64,000 nt of DNA from Parascedosporium putredinis (Eukaryota > Ascomycota > Sordariomycetes > Microascales > Microascaceae), in contig CASHTG010000018.1 of NCBI GenBank assembly GCA_949357655.1, forward strand, positions 1,302,001-1,366,000, given 5' to 3'. The notes below the pieces were generated by a model. It worked only from the letters and a program-made list of their open reading frames with translations. It was not told the origin of the DNA and ran no database searches. The position numbers were made by a program, and so were the translations under genes. Shown piece after piece: positions 1 through 11,700 of this stretch. Numbering within the stretch: position 1 is the first letter of the stretch; each line of letters starts with the position of its first letter.

Positions 1-419
1 ATCCAGCGATAGAGAACTGCCCCTTGTCCATTGACCCCTTTTCTTTCCATTTCAGTAACAAAAGGATTAAAGTGATCAACACGATCCTTTTACTTCAAAG
101 TGTTTTGCAAGGCCACAAGTTGGTTCGCTCAGAGATCTAATAATCAATCTTTTCTGTCTTGTGCTTGGTGACATCGACCACTATTTTATCTCCATTCATC
201 AACTTGTATGCTCAAGGTCTGCTTGTCAGCCCTCATAAAAAAAAGAATTGGTGAAATATGTAGGTATAATCCATCGCTAGTCATCTATCTCGTGATCCTC
301 TTCAAGATACGTTTAAATGTTTGGCCCCATGTTTCCTCCTCCCACCACCCGCCCTGGATAGCACCATCGCAGAGACGAGGACTCGATACACGCTTGCCCT
401 CTTTTGCAAAGAAATAACC
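1..419. other. 3' flank of KAP120, no gene seen
   Basis: This is an AT-richer stretch downstream of the importin stop codon. Short open frames here have no recognisable domain and overlap each other on both strands. It probably holds the importin 3' untranslated region and terminator. I see nothing else in it. Confidence 0.5.
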
Positions 420-3400
420 CTATTTCCCCTTGCTGGCCATAAACTGGCTAAGCTGCTGGAACCTATCCATGACATCCCGGTCCACATTCGCTACCCAGTC
501 CTCCTGGAACCTCTGCTCCCCACCAACCCGTTGCACAACGTCTGCGATTCTGGCCTTGACGAACTCGAATGCGTGAACGCTATGCACGGGGTCTTTGAGC
601 ATCAACTCGTTTTCTCTCGTGTTCTTGGGACAATGCCACTCTTCCGGGGAAGCTCCGTCGTGATAAGGCAGTCCGTCTCTTCTCCGTCCTGGAGGTCCGA
701 GATGATGTTGGTCCACATAGTCAGGTAGTCCTGGAGCTTGTTGAGCACCAACGGCTGTATAGGTTCTCCAAGTTCCAGGAACCGGGTGAGCCCGAGGAGG
801 TATAGCTTTTGCCTAGCCGCAAAATCCATCGCTCCGAGATGCGAGAACCACTCACCCACAAGCCAGCTCCATACCCCATCGACCGGGCCGAACCGTGAGA
901 GCACTTGGGCAAACGCGTTTGGCTCTGCTAGGGCTAACCGGGACAAAATTGCAAAGTAGTCACCTTCCGTGACCGTGTTCAACTTGCTGACCCGCCGGTT
1001 CGACCCGTCGTTTGATGCGCATCCCACGCGTCGTGAAGCGCTTCGATGATGGCTCCGAGTAGGCCAATCTCCATCAAGTCCTGCAACACAACGGTAACGC
1101 CGCTGACACCCCCGAGCTCCGTCGCAGAGCGGATCACGTACTCAATGCAAACCGTAGCCTGACGGACTCTTTCGCGACTCTGCGACTTCAGAAGCTCACC
1201 GAGACCAATCAGTGTAGGCCGTCGGAAACGATCCTCCAGTATGGCCTCCGGGGCCATGAGAATGTAAGACTCGACAAGGTCGAGGGACGCAGACGCAGTC
1301 TCCGTCTCATACTCCAACAGAGGTATGGCTAATTCATAGATATTGACAAGTTCGCCGGATAAAGGTGGATTACTCTGCATGACGACAGAGTTCCAAAGCT
1401 CCAGGGATTCATCAATCAAGTGCCCGTGAAGACCGGAACCAGGACGTGCCGATTCGGCGATGAGCGGGACTATGTGATGCTGATATCTCTGAGATTCGGG
1501 ACCCATGGACATGACGAGCGCGCTAAAGATGGCAATCACTGCCTGCTTGATCATGAATTCCTCGGTGCCCGACGCCTCCCATATCTGGGGCAGGGCCGAC
1601 ATGAGGAAGTCTGCAAAATGCGTGGCGTGGTTCTCTATCCTCGTCACGAGCAGCCTCATCGTCTCCAAGATGGCCAGTTTTGACTCATCCACGTCGATTG
1701 TAGACACGAGATCGGCCAGCTGCGACATGACATCCGTCGCAAACGGCAGGAACTTGTCCACGTCAAAGTACATCTCGTCCACAACCCATCGAAGTTGCCT
1801 GGCCGCCGTGATCCGGACAACTAGGTCGTTGCACTCGTCGTTGGGGTTCATGAAATGCGTAAATAGCTGATAGATAACAGGCCGGTTCCGTTCCGTGCTC
1901 TGGACCGTGACCCACTGGCTCAGGAGAATACCGATACGCCGCCGGAGGACCTTGGCGAGTGGTCCCTGCTGTTGGGAATCTCTAACCAGGGTTGTCTCCA
2001 GGAAGCTGTCAAAATCTATATTCTGGCGCCCTTCCGACTCTGGTTTGTTGTTATGGAAGTACGTGGAGAGGTGAGCTGCCGCCAAGCCCATTGCCGTGTA
2101 AACCGCCTCTTTCGTGGTTAGGTCTGCGTTGGGGTCCGTCGAAGCATTGAAGTAGCCGAGGAGCGGTGGGATCAAGAGATCCTTGTAACTGGTCAAGAAA
2201 TCAAGGAATAGCTTCTCTGCGCAAGGGCGGACTTCGAACTCGTACGCGTTGCCTTCACCCTGCTCCCTTTGCTCCCATTCTTCAGGATCTTGCTCCCACG
2301 CGTCCAGGTCTGATTTGCGGAACAAGAAGAGCCGCGTAATCAGAGTATTCGTGATTTGGGTCACGAAGTCGTTTGTAAGCCATTGTGTTTTGAGCAGCTC
2401 CACGGCCGTCTCGCGGTCCTTCTTCTCATCGTCGGATCGGTATCGAAACGATTGGAACGGGCGATGGGCAATTTTCACGCAAATTCTGAGAAGGGTGAGA
2501 GCCATCAGAGTTAGTCTTTCCAAGAGAGGGCCTTCTTCCTCATATTTCGCCTGTCCCCCTTTGTGGTGGATTGGGGAATGCCAGCAGAGGAATCAAACAC
2601 TTCCGCAAACTTCATGACGAGGTCCCAGTAGCCATGAATCAGCAGCAGCGAGTTAGGAAGTGCAGTGAAGCTTGCCGGATGTGAGTCCGCCATCGTGACA
2701 TGCAACTTTGCAAACTGAAGCAGGTGCTTTCCCACGAGGTTACGGTAGTTTGCAGGAATGGATGCTTGGCCAATGAAGCCAAAAAGTGACTAAAGTGAGT
2801 TTGGGTTATCGACCAGAAGTTGGACACCGTCTCGTCTTTATACGGACTCTCGTAACCGGTTGTAAATAGGCGGCGCAAGATGCGCACGCAGGACAGACTG
2901 TTGTGCATCGCAAGCTCGACGGCTCCAGGATCAGTCGTTCCCTTGGTTAGCGAATCGACCCATACTGCCGCTCTCTCTGCATACATTTCTCCGAGGATAT
3001 GTGAAAGCTCTGGCGTAATGCCTTGAAGAGCCGTCTGCGAAGTCCGTAGGCGAGCGGTTGACATCTCCTTCACGACGCGGAGAACAACTTGCAGAGAACC
3101 GTGTACTTTATTTTCGTCCCCATTTTTATAGGTCCGCAGCAGAGCAATGAGACTTGGTAGAGCTTCCGGCCACGCCTTTTGGTAGTCGATCCTAACAACC
3201 TTAGCCACCGCGAGAGCGTTCTGTAGCGCAAGGGCCTTGTTATCTTCTTCAACGGTGCCTTGGAACAGCCTTGAACGTATGGCGGCCTTCTCCGGCTCAG
3301 TCAACCCTCCCTTGACATGATTGAATAGTCTCCAGTGGCGGTCAATTCCATTCTTCAGCTGTATAATGGCTAGTAATCTGACCTCATTGGGTAAACTTTT

Positions 3401-3702
3401 GTCGAGGAACACGGACTGGCGCGGGGTAGGTTAGTGACGAGAGTTACCGCCAAGAGGAAATTGGAAAGGAAGAAAACAAGAAATAAAAAGAAAAAAGCAA
3501 CATGCGATGAGAAGTGGGCTCGGAGACCTACCTGAAGCGATGAATAATAGCCTTGCTGGGACTCCCAAGATGTCAATTGCTGGCCCACGGCTTGCCTCCT
3601 AGGAGCTGGTGTTGAAGATGCTGCCGCGTCTCGAAGGGCGACAAAGAGCTCCGCTGGGGTGAGCGGTTGGGCCTCGCCAGGGGCTTCAATGGCAAAGCTC
3701 AT
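420..3702 (-). CDS. KAP120: Importin-beta family karyopherin (Kap120 / importin-11)
   Basis: This is a nuclear import receptor of the importin-beta superfamily. Yeast Kap120 and animal importin-11 carry cargo through the nuclear pore and bind Ran-GTP. Exon 1 is 3532-3702 (57 codons). A GTAGGT...CAG intron follows, and exon 2 runs from 3415 to the TAG at 420. The N-terminal Ran-binding (IBN) region contains LLAIIQLKNGIDRHWR, and VGKHLLQFAKLHVTMADSHP and EEEGPLLERLTL are family hallmarks; the rest is helical HEAT-type sequence. The frame breaks four times: near 2781-2785, 2555-2559, 1004-1006 and 646-649. Each break is resolved by one extra base in a homopolymer, and with four bases added the exons sum to exactly 1057 codons (1056 aa). 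That is the usual family length, so I regard the gene as functional and the breaks as sequence errors. It is divergently arranged with PEX2. Confidence 0.9.
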
Positions 3703-4231
3703 GGTGAAATTTTAGGTGAGGGTGAACACAGAAAAACCAACATTGGGAAGGTCTCACAAGAATTCTCCCATGCACAAGCCCGCAAGGAAGATAAAAGAGG
3801 GAACTTGGGTCCAGGAACGATGTGAACTTAAGGTTCGGAGGCAAAGTACCTGTCGCGTAGGCAGTGCTAGGCAGTGGTCGACAGGGGCAAGGCAGAAGAC
3901 TTGGAGGGGTTGTTGAAGGGATTGCGGGGTGTGAATGCATCTACCCAAGTTTACCCTTGTATGAGTATAGCCGTTACCACAGCTGGCACGAGAGGCCGTG
4001 CCACTTGGCAACCTGGCAATGCAGCACAGGTCAAAGCAGCAGCTTTTTTAGGTGCGGATTGCCGAACCTCGGCTGCCATCTGACCTCATCAGCTTGGCCG
4101 ATGTTTCTTAGCCTCCCTAGCTTGGCTGGCTAACCGCAAAGACAAAACCTGGCGTGAGGTCGCCTGCACCATGATACGAGCGATCTCAGTCGTGTAATTC
4201 ACCTTTACTCCTCACATTTATCGTCGCCAGC
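3703..4231. promoter_or_regulatory. Shared divergent promoter region, KAP120/PEX2
   Basis: This 529-bp interval separates two start codons pointing away from each other, so it must hold both promoters and both 5' leaders. No clear TATA box or known operator was recognised. Short open frames here have no domain features. Confidence 0.5.
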
Positions 4232-5701
4232 ATGACTTCGAATAGCTTTGCAGATGCCTTGAATCGCTTATCCGAGCGCCAACAGGAACGAGAACGGGCA
4301 GCTCTCGTCGCCCGCCGCGCCAATGCCGACACGCCACGCTCACGAACCCGCGCCCGCTTCAGCAAGCTCCCGTACCCCCTCAATCAATTACCAGTAGCCT
4401 GGGACACGATATCCGACCCAGACGGCACGCGTCCCTCTTTTCGAGTCGGCCAGCTCGATGCCGAGCTTCTTGACGAGGAGCTCCTCGATCTCTTCAAGGG
4501 TCAGGTCGGGGACGCTCTTAAGTACATCGCCGGCGGCCACCTCAAAGACGACTGGTCAGACGAGATACAATTAGTCTTGCGAGCGATCCTCTTCAAGCTT
4601 ACAATATGGGATCACGATGCGAGCTACGGGGCTGCGCTCCAGAATCTCAAGTATACCGATGCCCGCAAAATCGGCGCAGTCTTGTCGCCGCCAACAAAGT
4701 GGCAGAAGAGCATGTATGGGCTGTTTACAGTAACGGGGAAATACGCCTGGTCTAAGTGGGAGGATTGGTTGGTCAATCAAGACGACGGCTACAATGAGCT
4801 GAGCCCGCGCGTCGAGCAGCTCTCTAGAATCACAACGGCCCTTTCAACGACGCACTCTGCGGCAGCGCTTGCCTCCTTTTTAGTTTTCCTAGTCCAAGGT
4901 CGATATAGGACTCTCTTGGACCGCATCCTACGAATGCGCCTCGCACCACCCACTAGCCAAGTCAGCAGAGATATATCATTCGAGTATCAGAACCGGCAGC
5001 TCGTCTGGCATGCCTTCACAGAGTTCCTGCTATTCATCCTGCCGCTCATTGGCATCAACCGTTGGAGGCGCTGGCTATCTCGGACATGGAGGAAGACAAA
5101 GGCGGTTATCCGCTCCGGAAGCGACGTCGAGTCCACCATGGCTAACGGCGAACTCTCTTTCCTTCCAGAGAGAACCTGCGCTATCTGCTACCAAGACCAA
5201 AACGCCGCGTTAGCATCCGAGGCCGAGGTACTCGCAGCCGCGACGTCCAGCGGAGTAATTGGATCCGCCCAAACCGACATTACTAATCCCTACGAAACGA
5301 TTCCCTGCGGATGCATCTACTGCTTCGTGTGCATAGCTACGAGGCTGGAAAGGGAAGAAGGTGAGGGTTGGACCTGCCTCCGCTGTGGCGAAACGGTCAA
5401 GGAGTGCAAACCATGGAACGGGGATGTCCTCGAGCCCGCCAAGCCCGCACCAAAGACGGTCGCCTTCTCAGACGATTTGCATGACGTGAGGCTGCTCGAA
5501 TCGGTTGAAGAGATACAAAACCTGCCGTCTTCCATCTCTTCTCTATCATCCCCATCTCTGTCTGACGTTGAAGAAGAGAAGGAGCCGGTAGAGGATGACT
5601 ATAGTTCAGAAAACAGGAGCGAGGACGAGATTGACGAGGATGAGGAGGAAGACGCGGCGGAGGAGGAGTTGGATTTGTCTGATTATGACGAGGGTTTCTG
5701 A
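4232..5701 (+). CDS. PEX2: Peroxisome biogenesis peroxin-2 (RING E3 subunit)
   Basis: Pex2 is a peroxisomal-membrane RING ubiquitin ligase that works with Pex10 and Pex12 to ubiquitinate the cycling receptor Pex5 during matrix-protein import. The gene is one uninterrupted frame of 489 aa. The N-terminal domain contains NQLPVAWDTI and a long helical membrane region (about residues 60-290, including HSAAALASFLVFLVQGRY and LLFILPLIGI). A cysteine-rich RING finger spans about residues 316-385 (CAIC...CGCIYCFVC...CLRC). The C-terminus after residue 420 is highly acidic, rich in Glu and Asp. The closest known protein is the fungal PEX2/car1 peroxin, which in Podospora is also needed for karyogamy (known of the family). 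This is one of only three protein genes here with no frame break. Confidence 0.93.
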   Translation: MTSNSFADALNRLSERQQERERAALVARRANADTPRSRTRARFSKLPYPLNQLPVAWDTISDPDGTRPSFRVGQLDAELLDEELLDLFKGQVGDALKYIAGGHLKDDWSDEIQLVLRAILFKLTIWDHDASYGAALQNLKYTDARKIGAVLSPPTKWQKSMYGLFTVTGKYAWSKWEDWLVNQDDGYNELSPRVEQLSRITTALSTTHSAAALASFLVFLVQGRYRTLLDRILRMRLAPPTSQVSRDISFEYQNRQLVWHAFTEFLLFILPLIGINRWRRWLSRTWRKTKAVIRSGSDVESTMANGELSFLPERTCAICYQDQNAALASEAEVLAAATSSGVIGSAQTDITNPYETIPCGCIYCFVCIATRLEREEGEGWTCLRCGETVKECKPWNGDVLEPAKPAPKTVAFSDDLHDVRLLESVEEIQNLPSSISSLSSPSLSDVEEEKEPVEDDYSSENRSEDEIDEDEEEDAAEEELDLSDYDEGF

Positions 5702-6647
5702 TTCACAGAAGCCTAGTCTCCACGCAATATCTCTGCGATGGAGGTCATGGCTGGGAATTTTATGGTTAGATGGGAATAGGGCGTTCTGGGCATCACGGCA
5801 TATTGGGGCCATCGATGGGCTTTGCTTTTAGATTTGGCGCCGTCAATATAATACTTGTATCAAACATAAGACTACCTCGGTACAGCAAGGGCAAGATTTC
5901 CCCAGTGATATTGGTGCGTCTGTCAGTCGGTTGGGAGTCGGTGTTTTTCTCGAAGAGATCACCCGACCTTGACCAGCTGGTTATCGATGTACAACATTCG
6001 AGTAGCGCATTAATCGCTCTTTGCCCGACGAAAATGGATCTAGAATTGATCAGTGTTGCAGTGTGAGCGCGTCACTAATCACGTCTAAATGTTCTCGAGG
6101 GCCCCCATGACCCGCATTGATACCCCCAAAGTTGGACCAAGCTCTGGCCCCCACTATATTATCTCGCATATGTCGACCATTTCGAGAAACAGGTACTTGC
6201 CCCTGCACCAAGCGTAGGTGGGGTACACAAACACGTAATTAAGGTACACACTGCGCCAAACAATGGTTCGAAAATTACGGTGTGTTTGGTGGACCCTTTG
6301 TTTCTCCAGATGGTCCAGGGTCGCTTTGCTTGACGTGCACTTGCGGTAACACAAGAGGGCCGGCGATAGCGGAGTACTTCCTGGCTCGAGGCTTGAATAA
6401 TTTGTTGCCATCGTGAGAGCCACCCGCAGCAACTTTGAGAATCGCACATCACCACACCCGAGCCGACCTTACGACATCGCCGTGACACCGCCCGCGACGG
6501 TTGCCCTCGCGTCGCGCTCCCCCGCCTCCCTCGATAGGAAATTTCCTTCCAGGCCGCGCATCCACCGACTCTCTCTCTCTCTCTGTCTCTCTCTCGGCGA
6601 TTCCTCTCCCCAGCCTCCATGCCGCGACCGATCTTGTCGATAGTGAA
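5702..6647. other. Intergenic region with CT-rich leader
   Basis: This is the PEX2 3' flank and the promoter/leader of the next gene. It contains a CT microsatellite at 6569-6595 close to the downstream start codon. Open frames at 5770-6066 and 6159-6665 lack domain features and were not accepted as genes. Confidence 0.45.
6569..6595. repeat. (CT)n microsatellite in 5' leader
   Basis: CT dinucleotides repeat with a single G interruption, about 50 bp before the start codon at 6648. Pyrimidine-rich leaders are common in filamentous fungi. A similar CT tract recurs in intron 2 of the same gene (7401-7415). Confidence 0.8.
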
Positions 6648-8758
6648 ATGCCCACCTTCTTCCAATTTACACAGGGCACCGAATCCCGCGCTCGCTTCAA
6701 TCCCGATAGCTCTCCCCTTCTAGGCCGTTTTCGCGCCGTCCCCCGCGCCCTGGGATCGGCCGGGGCCGCTCGCCGGGGAACCAGGCGAACCCCTTTGCCT
6801 CCGCCCGTGGGAGCGTGCACATCGGATACGGCTCGATCTTGTCTGCGGCGGGCCTCGACGCAGATGACTCGGACTCGGATTCGGACTTTGAGGATGAGCT
6901 GGCCGCGATAGAAGGGATAGGTCCTGTTCGACGGATATGGCGGAGGAATATGAGGAAGGTCTCTGACCTCTGGGTCGAGCCGAAGCAGGCGGCTGTGAAA
7001 AGAGTCGTCGACCGTTGGTGGAGTCGATATTTCACCTTGATTGTGTTGCCAGCACTTCTAGTAAGATGCCCATTGTCAAGGAACTGGTGACCAGCGCCGG
7101 GAAAACTTTAGCTAACCTCCGCCCCGCCTTGCTAGGCTATTGCGTGGTGTTCCATGCCCTTCCCCAAGTATGCATTAAATGATGAGCATGGGCGGCCGAC
7201 CGATCCAGGAAGCAAGATCCCCGGTCACGGTGCTGCGAGAGTGCGAGTCAACTTTTGGTTTTTCTCTTCTTCTTCTATGGCTTCTACAACCTCACGGCCC
7301 TCATGTGGATCACCAAGGTCTTCAATCTTTATAGCTTGAACTGGTTAGTACGAGCCCTTACTCTCCCACTAGACGAGCTTCTTCCTTCCCTCTTTTCCCG
7401 CTCTCTCTCTCTCTCGGCGACTTTGCTAACAGCCCGTTCTAGGTGGCCGCAATCCTTGGGGTTTCCTCACCGTTTGTCTCATTGCAATAGTCTCGATAGC
7501 TGTTCCGGTACCCATCTATCTTCGCGAGGAGACTCGGTTCCTCACAATCCATAACACAGCATGGATTTCTTGGACATTCATCATCATGGCAATGCCGGTA
7601 GCGATTGCCTGTATCATTCTCTTGATCAACGAGCGTCATCTCAGCCTACGATACACCCTCTCTGAAACCCAGCGCCTCTTCACTACCTCGTGGTGGACCG
7701 GCGAGGATGATACAGTGTCGAGGAGAGATCGGCGGAGGCCTGTCCTGCAACCAGATTCGTTCGATCCAGACTCATTCCAGGTTACCGAGCAGCCCGCTCC
7801 GCGGCGCAGGGGCGTACCCACCATCGATCGGCGGTGGCTGCCCGCTAGCTTTGTCCGCTTCATCTGGTTTTGCCTCGCCCTCTTCGTCGGCCTCATGGCA
7901 TATGTAATCGGAGAAGCTTATGCCGAGATCTATCTCCGAACCCTGCCGCACGACAACTTCGAAACGGTTGTCTATGTCTATAGCTGGGTAGCGACGATCC
8001 ACATCCTTGATGGTCTAACCGCCTGGATTCTGGGTGTACGTGAGGGTGAGCGGGTTGGGAGTTACCCCTTGAGTTGGGCGTTTAAACTGTAAGTGACCCT
8101 TCCCTTGTTCGTATTTGTGCCTAGAGCCATGCCTCGAGGCCTACCCATACGAGTTGGATAATTGAGCCGCTCGCTGACCTGCCCTCTTTATAGCTACTTT
8201 ATGTTGACGTACCAGACATACGTTCGAGCCTTGTATGCGCGTCTACGCTCCCCTGCCCAGTTCATCACCCTTCAAGCCCTATCCAGCGCCGGCCTCATCA
8301 TCTTTTACCCCACACTCATGTCGCCCATCTTCCACCGCATCCTTACCATTTTAGGCATCAGCACCCTGTCCTACCCTTCCTACCAGAAGCTGTGTGTCCG
8401 TAACGTCTTTATCCGTTTCATTGCCGAAAATGTCTCCATGGCCGCATTTCTCGGCTCCGTCCTTATTCTCCACTTTGGGGCGAACAAGGACGTCTACCCC
8501 TACTTCGCCTTTGATGACCCCACGGAACCCTACGATTTCGATCTCACCTTTTATGCCTCGTCGGTGACGTGGGCTTGCGAGCTTGCTGCCGCCTTCTGCG
8601 TCCGGATTGTGATACGTTGGTTTTTCAAGCTCGATGTCGACATGGAGGGCAAGCTTGACCTAGCTGTGTGGCCGGAGCTGCTGCCGACTAGCGCAGCCGT
8701 GATCCTACACGTTCTACAGAATATGCTCTTTTCCATCATTCGTCTGCAATTCCGCTGA
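6648..8758 (+). CDS. Polytopic membrane protein of unknown function
   Basis: I do not recognise a named family. Exons are 6648-7060, 7136-7343, 7443-8088 and 8194-8758, giving about 611 aa. A hydrophilic N-terminus holds an Asp/Ser/Glu cluster (DDSDSDSDFEDE) before about ten hydrophobic segments. The segments include FTLIVLPALLAIAW, WGFLTVCLIAIVSIAVPVP, WTFIIMAMPVAIACIILL, FVRFIWFCLALFVGLMAYV, VYVYSWVATIHILDGL and LPTSAAVILHVLQNMLF. The N-terminal start is chosen because the frame opens there after a CT-rich leader. The frame needs one base near 6775-6778, one in the T run 7259-7263, and two around the exon 2/3 junction, so that junction is uncertain. The protein looks like a conserved ascomycete membrane protein; transport or endomembrane roles are possible but nothing in the sequence decides between them. 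Confidence 0.75.
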
Positions 8759-11700
8759 TACAAAACCCGCGCCGGATGGTGTGAATGGAGGGTTCTTTTT
8801 TTTTTTCTTCCCACCTCTTCTCTCTCATCGCGTGGGGGCTTGCGCCTATCAACGGACTGGCCTTGGTATCGCATCGCTTGTTTTCTTTTTTTTTTTCTTT
8901 TTCCCTTTGGTTCTATATACCCACCCCACCATCGTTTTTGAGCCGATTCTGGCCTATCGTGGACGGCTTCCATATCGGTGTGGCCTTGCTTCCATGTATG
9001 CTTTCCCCATGCTTATGTTTTTCTCGGGTAGAGCTACCACTAGACGAGGGAAAGAGGGTGTATGAGACGGGGCAAAAAACTAGTCATCTTCGAGGGGATG
9101 CAAGGGTTTTTATCATGATAGTGGTGGGGAGCAGGTGGGTGGTTCCATGGCCTGGTGGTATATTGGTCTTACTGGAGCGAGCTGCGCCTTGTGTGTGGGC
9201 GGGCCACTTTGGATATCCTGCGTCTTGTCGTCTTTGTTCTGTTTGCATTTGGCGGGATTGTCCCCTGCCTGCGCGGCTTGCCTTTTGTTTATCACCGTCT
9301 TGGCCGCTTTCTCAGCCCTCTTGTTTTGCGCTGCTTGTTTCTGTATTACACTGCCGTTTTGCATTGCATCAGGCTGATACCCCTTCACTGAGCTTCTCAT
9401 CTTCAACTCACACCGGGGTTTCTACCCTTTGGATTCCTCATTCTCGTTTCTGCCATTTAACTATAGAACCTGCATTGGTAGTACATATAATCATAATTCA
9501 ACATACGTTCATCTCCCAGATTCCATCGCGTCCCCCCTCGTCTATCAGGGGAGTTGTGCCTGCACCCGATTCCAAGACACCCTGATACGAGCGGACAGTG
9601 ATTCAATACGGCTACCAATCGAGGGCTGGTGCTATCTCCTCACAGTTGCCAAAGGGCCAGCCCACCTGCCGCAATCTCCAGCCCCTCCCACCGGCAGTGG
9701 AGTTGGGATCGCGAGAGAAAGGAGGCGCGCCGGGGGTCAAGACCAAGCGTTCCTCTACCCCTTCTTTGCATGGAAAATGGCCCGATCCAGCTTCTCGCAG
9801 TTCCTGGCGCTCCCGTCTGCCACCCATCTTCAACTTGCGACAGCTCGACCTGATCGGTGGCCGCGCGGGATAGATTCGATAAAATCGGTGAAGGAGGGGC
9901 GTGCGCGAGGCCAAAAGCAAGCACTGGAGAGAAAACGGCCCGGGGAAGTCAATCAGCGCGAGGGGGAGAAGAGAGGCCAGGAAAAGGGGAGAAAAAGAAA
10001 TCGAGCGCAGTACACACGTCTTCACTTCAGCGACCTCTTTTTTTCTTTCCAAAGCACTAGGCTGTGGAAGTATTGGAGAGGATATGCAGGCTCCCACATC
10101 CCACATACGCCTCCTCCCTCCACCGGCCTGCATAACCCCTCCATGACGGAGGAGGCGGGTGAGTGGCAGAGAGACGTGTGCATCCTACGGTGTTGTGCGT
10201 CTACCCCTCCATGAGCTTTTTGACTAGAAGAGAATGTCAGGCAAACCAAAAGTAAAAAGCGCGAATGAACCGTGTCGAAGGGCGGTATGCAGTCTCAACC
10301 GCCCCTCCACCGACTGGCCATTTTTTACCCTTTTACTTTTTTCCCCGCAAGATCTTTGGCAAAGAGAAAGCGCATCCCTCCTAGGACACAAAGGCTTCTG
10401 CAGCCAGGCTGTGTGGAGGGGTAAAGCAAGTAACAGCAGGAGTTCAAAGGTGTACGAAGAGTTGACCTGTTGCGTCGCTGTGAAATGTCCCCTTTTCACT
10501 CCCTCCCCCGCGTTGTACAGCAGCTAGGCACGAATGGCTTGATAGGGAAATATTCTAAGGGGGATCCCAGCCAAGGTAGAGAGTGTACGCTTGCGATGCT
10601 CCCGGGCATCTCGCTGTTCAATACGAGACATTGAACCATCACACCAGTTAGCCCCCTCAAGAAATAGACGGGAAGTGGATCTATTCGGTGACGCGAATCG
10701 AACCTACTTTTGTCAAGGCAGACGCCCCTTTACTGGTGCAGGGGATAGAGTGACAGCGCGAATTCCGCATTGTCACACTGAGTATAGGGCTAGGAATCGC
10801 TAATGCACCGGATCTCAATGTCTCCCTGCCGCTCTCTATGCTTTCAGCTCAGAAGCTGGAATACTCTGCAGTGAATGGTCAAGGCCGCAGGTGCGACGAC
10901 AGGAATATGTGGGTTGAGGGATCCGGAATGGAAAGCTGCATCAGAGTTGACATTAACAAGCCACCCATGAGGCGGTAAGCCCAGGCTCTCCTTGTACCCC
11001 GATGATGGCGGCGGGGGAGGGGACGGGGCCGGCGGGGTGAGCTGGCGACGTTGAATGGATTAACAATTCGCTAACTCCGCCTATACTCTCCCAGCGAAGG
11101 GCCGGCACGGCCTAGTCAGTTCGGCCTTCCGCAATTTACACTTTGCTGGATACATGTATACTATGGAGACTTGAGTACCGAGGTATGAGCATCGGAACAG
11201 CCATCACTGTGCCTTTGGCGATTTAAGATTCCAATGGTACATACACTTTTCATTAGATATCAAATAGAATAAGCTTTGGCGTGGGGCTGCTTACAATGGT
11301 TCTCGCTATCTGAGCCCAGCTTGCCGTTGCCACCAGCCTGAATCAGCGCGAGGTGCCCCATCCCGTAGGCTCGGTAAGGATCCAAGATGCCGTGGCACCG
11401 CACCGAACCCCCAGTTCAGGGTGGTCAAGAAAGCTAACATAACGGCGTCGCAACATAGTGAAGTGCTTATGCTTAGCAGCGATGCCAGCATCACAACCAC
11501 AGTGAAAATGCGCCTCTGATTATCTCTTTTTCCCCAAAGTAGCTACGCCCTAGAAATCGGTTTGGGGTGGGACATTGGGGGCGGGAACGAGCTAAAGCGC
11601 TAGATCCGCCTTCCGGACACAGTCTCGTCTGTCGCTCCCCAAAGGCTCCACAAGCCGGGAGTGAACGTTGATGTGGACAGACGAGGTGGTGGAACCATGG

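Noticed and set aside
9429..10214. 261-codon + strand frame in the gene-poor region
   Set aside because: Composition is irregular, several other frames overlap it equally well, and no domain, signal peptide or intron logic supports it.
10685..10755. GAATCGAACC on the + strand (T-loop of a minus-strand tRNA)
   Set aside because: No matching T-stem, acceptor stem or A-box accompanies it.
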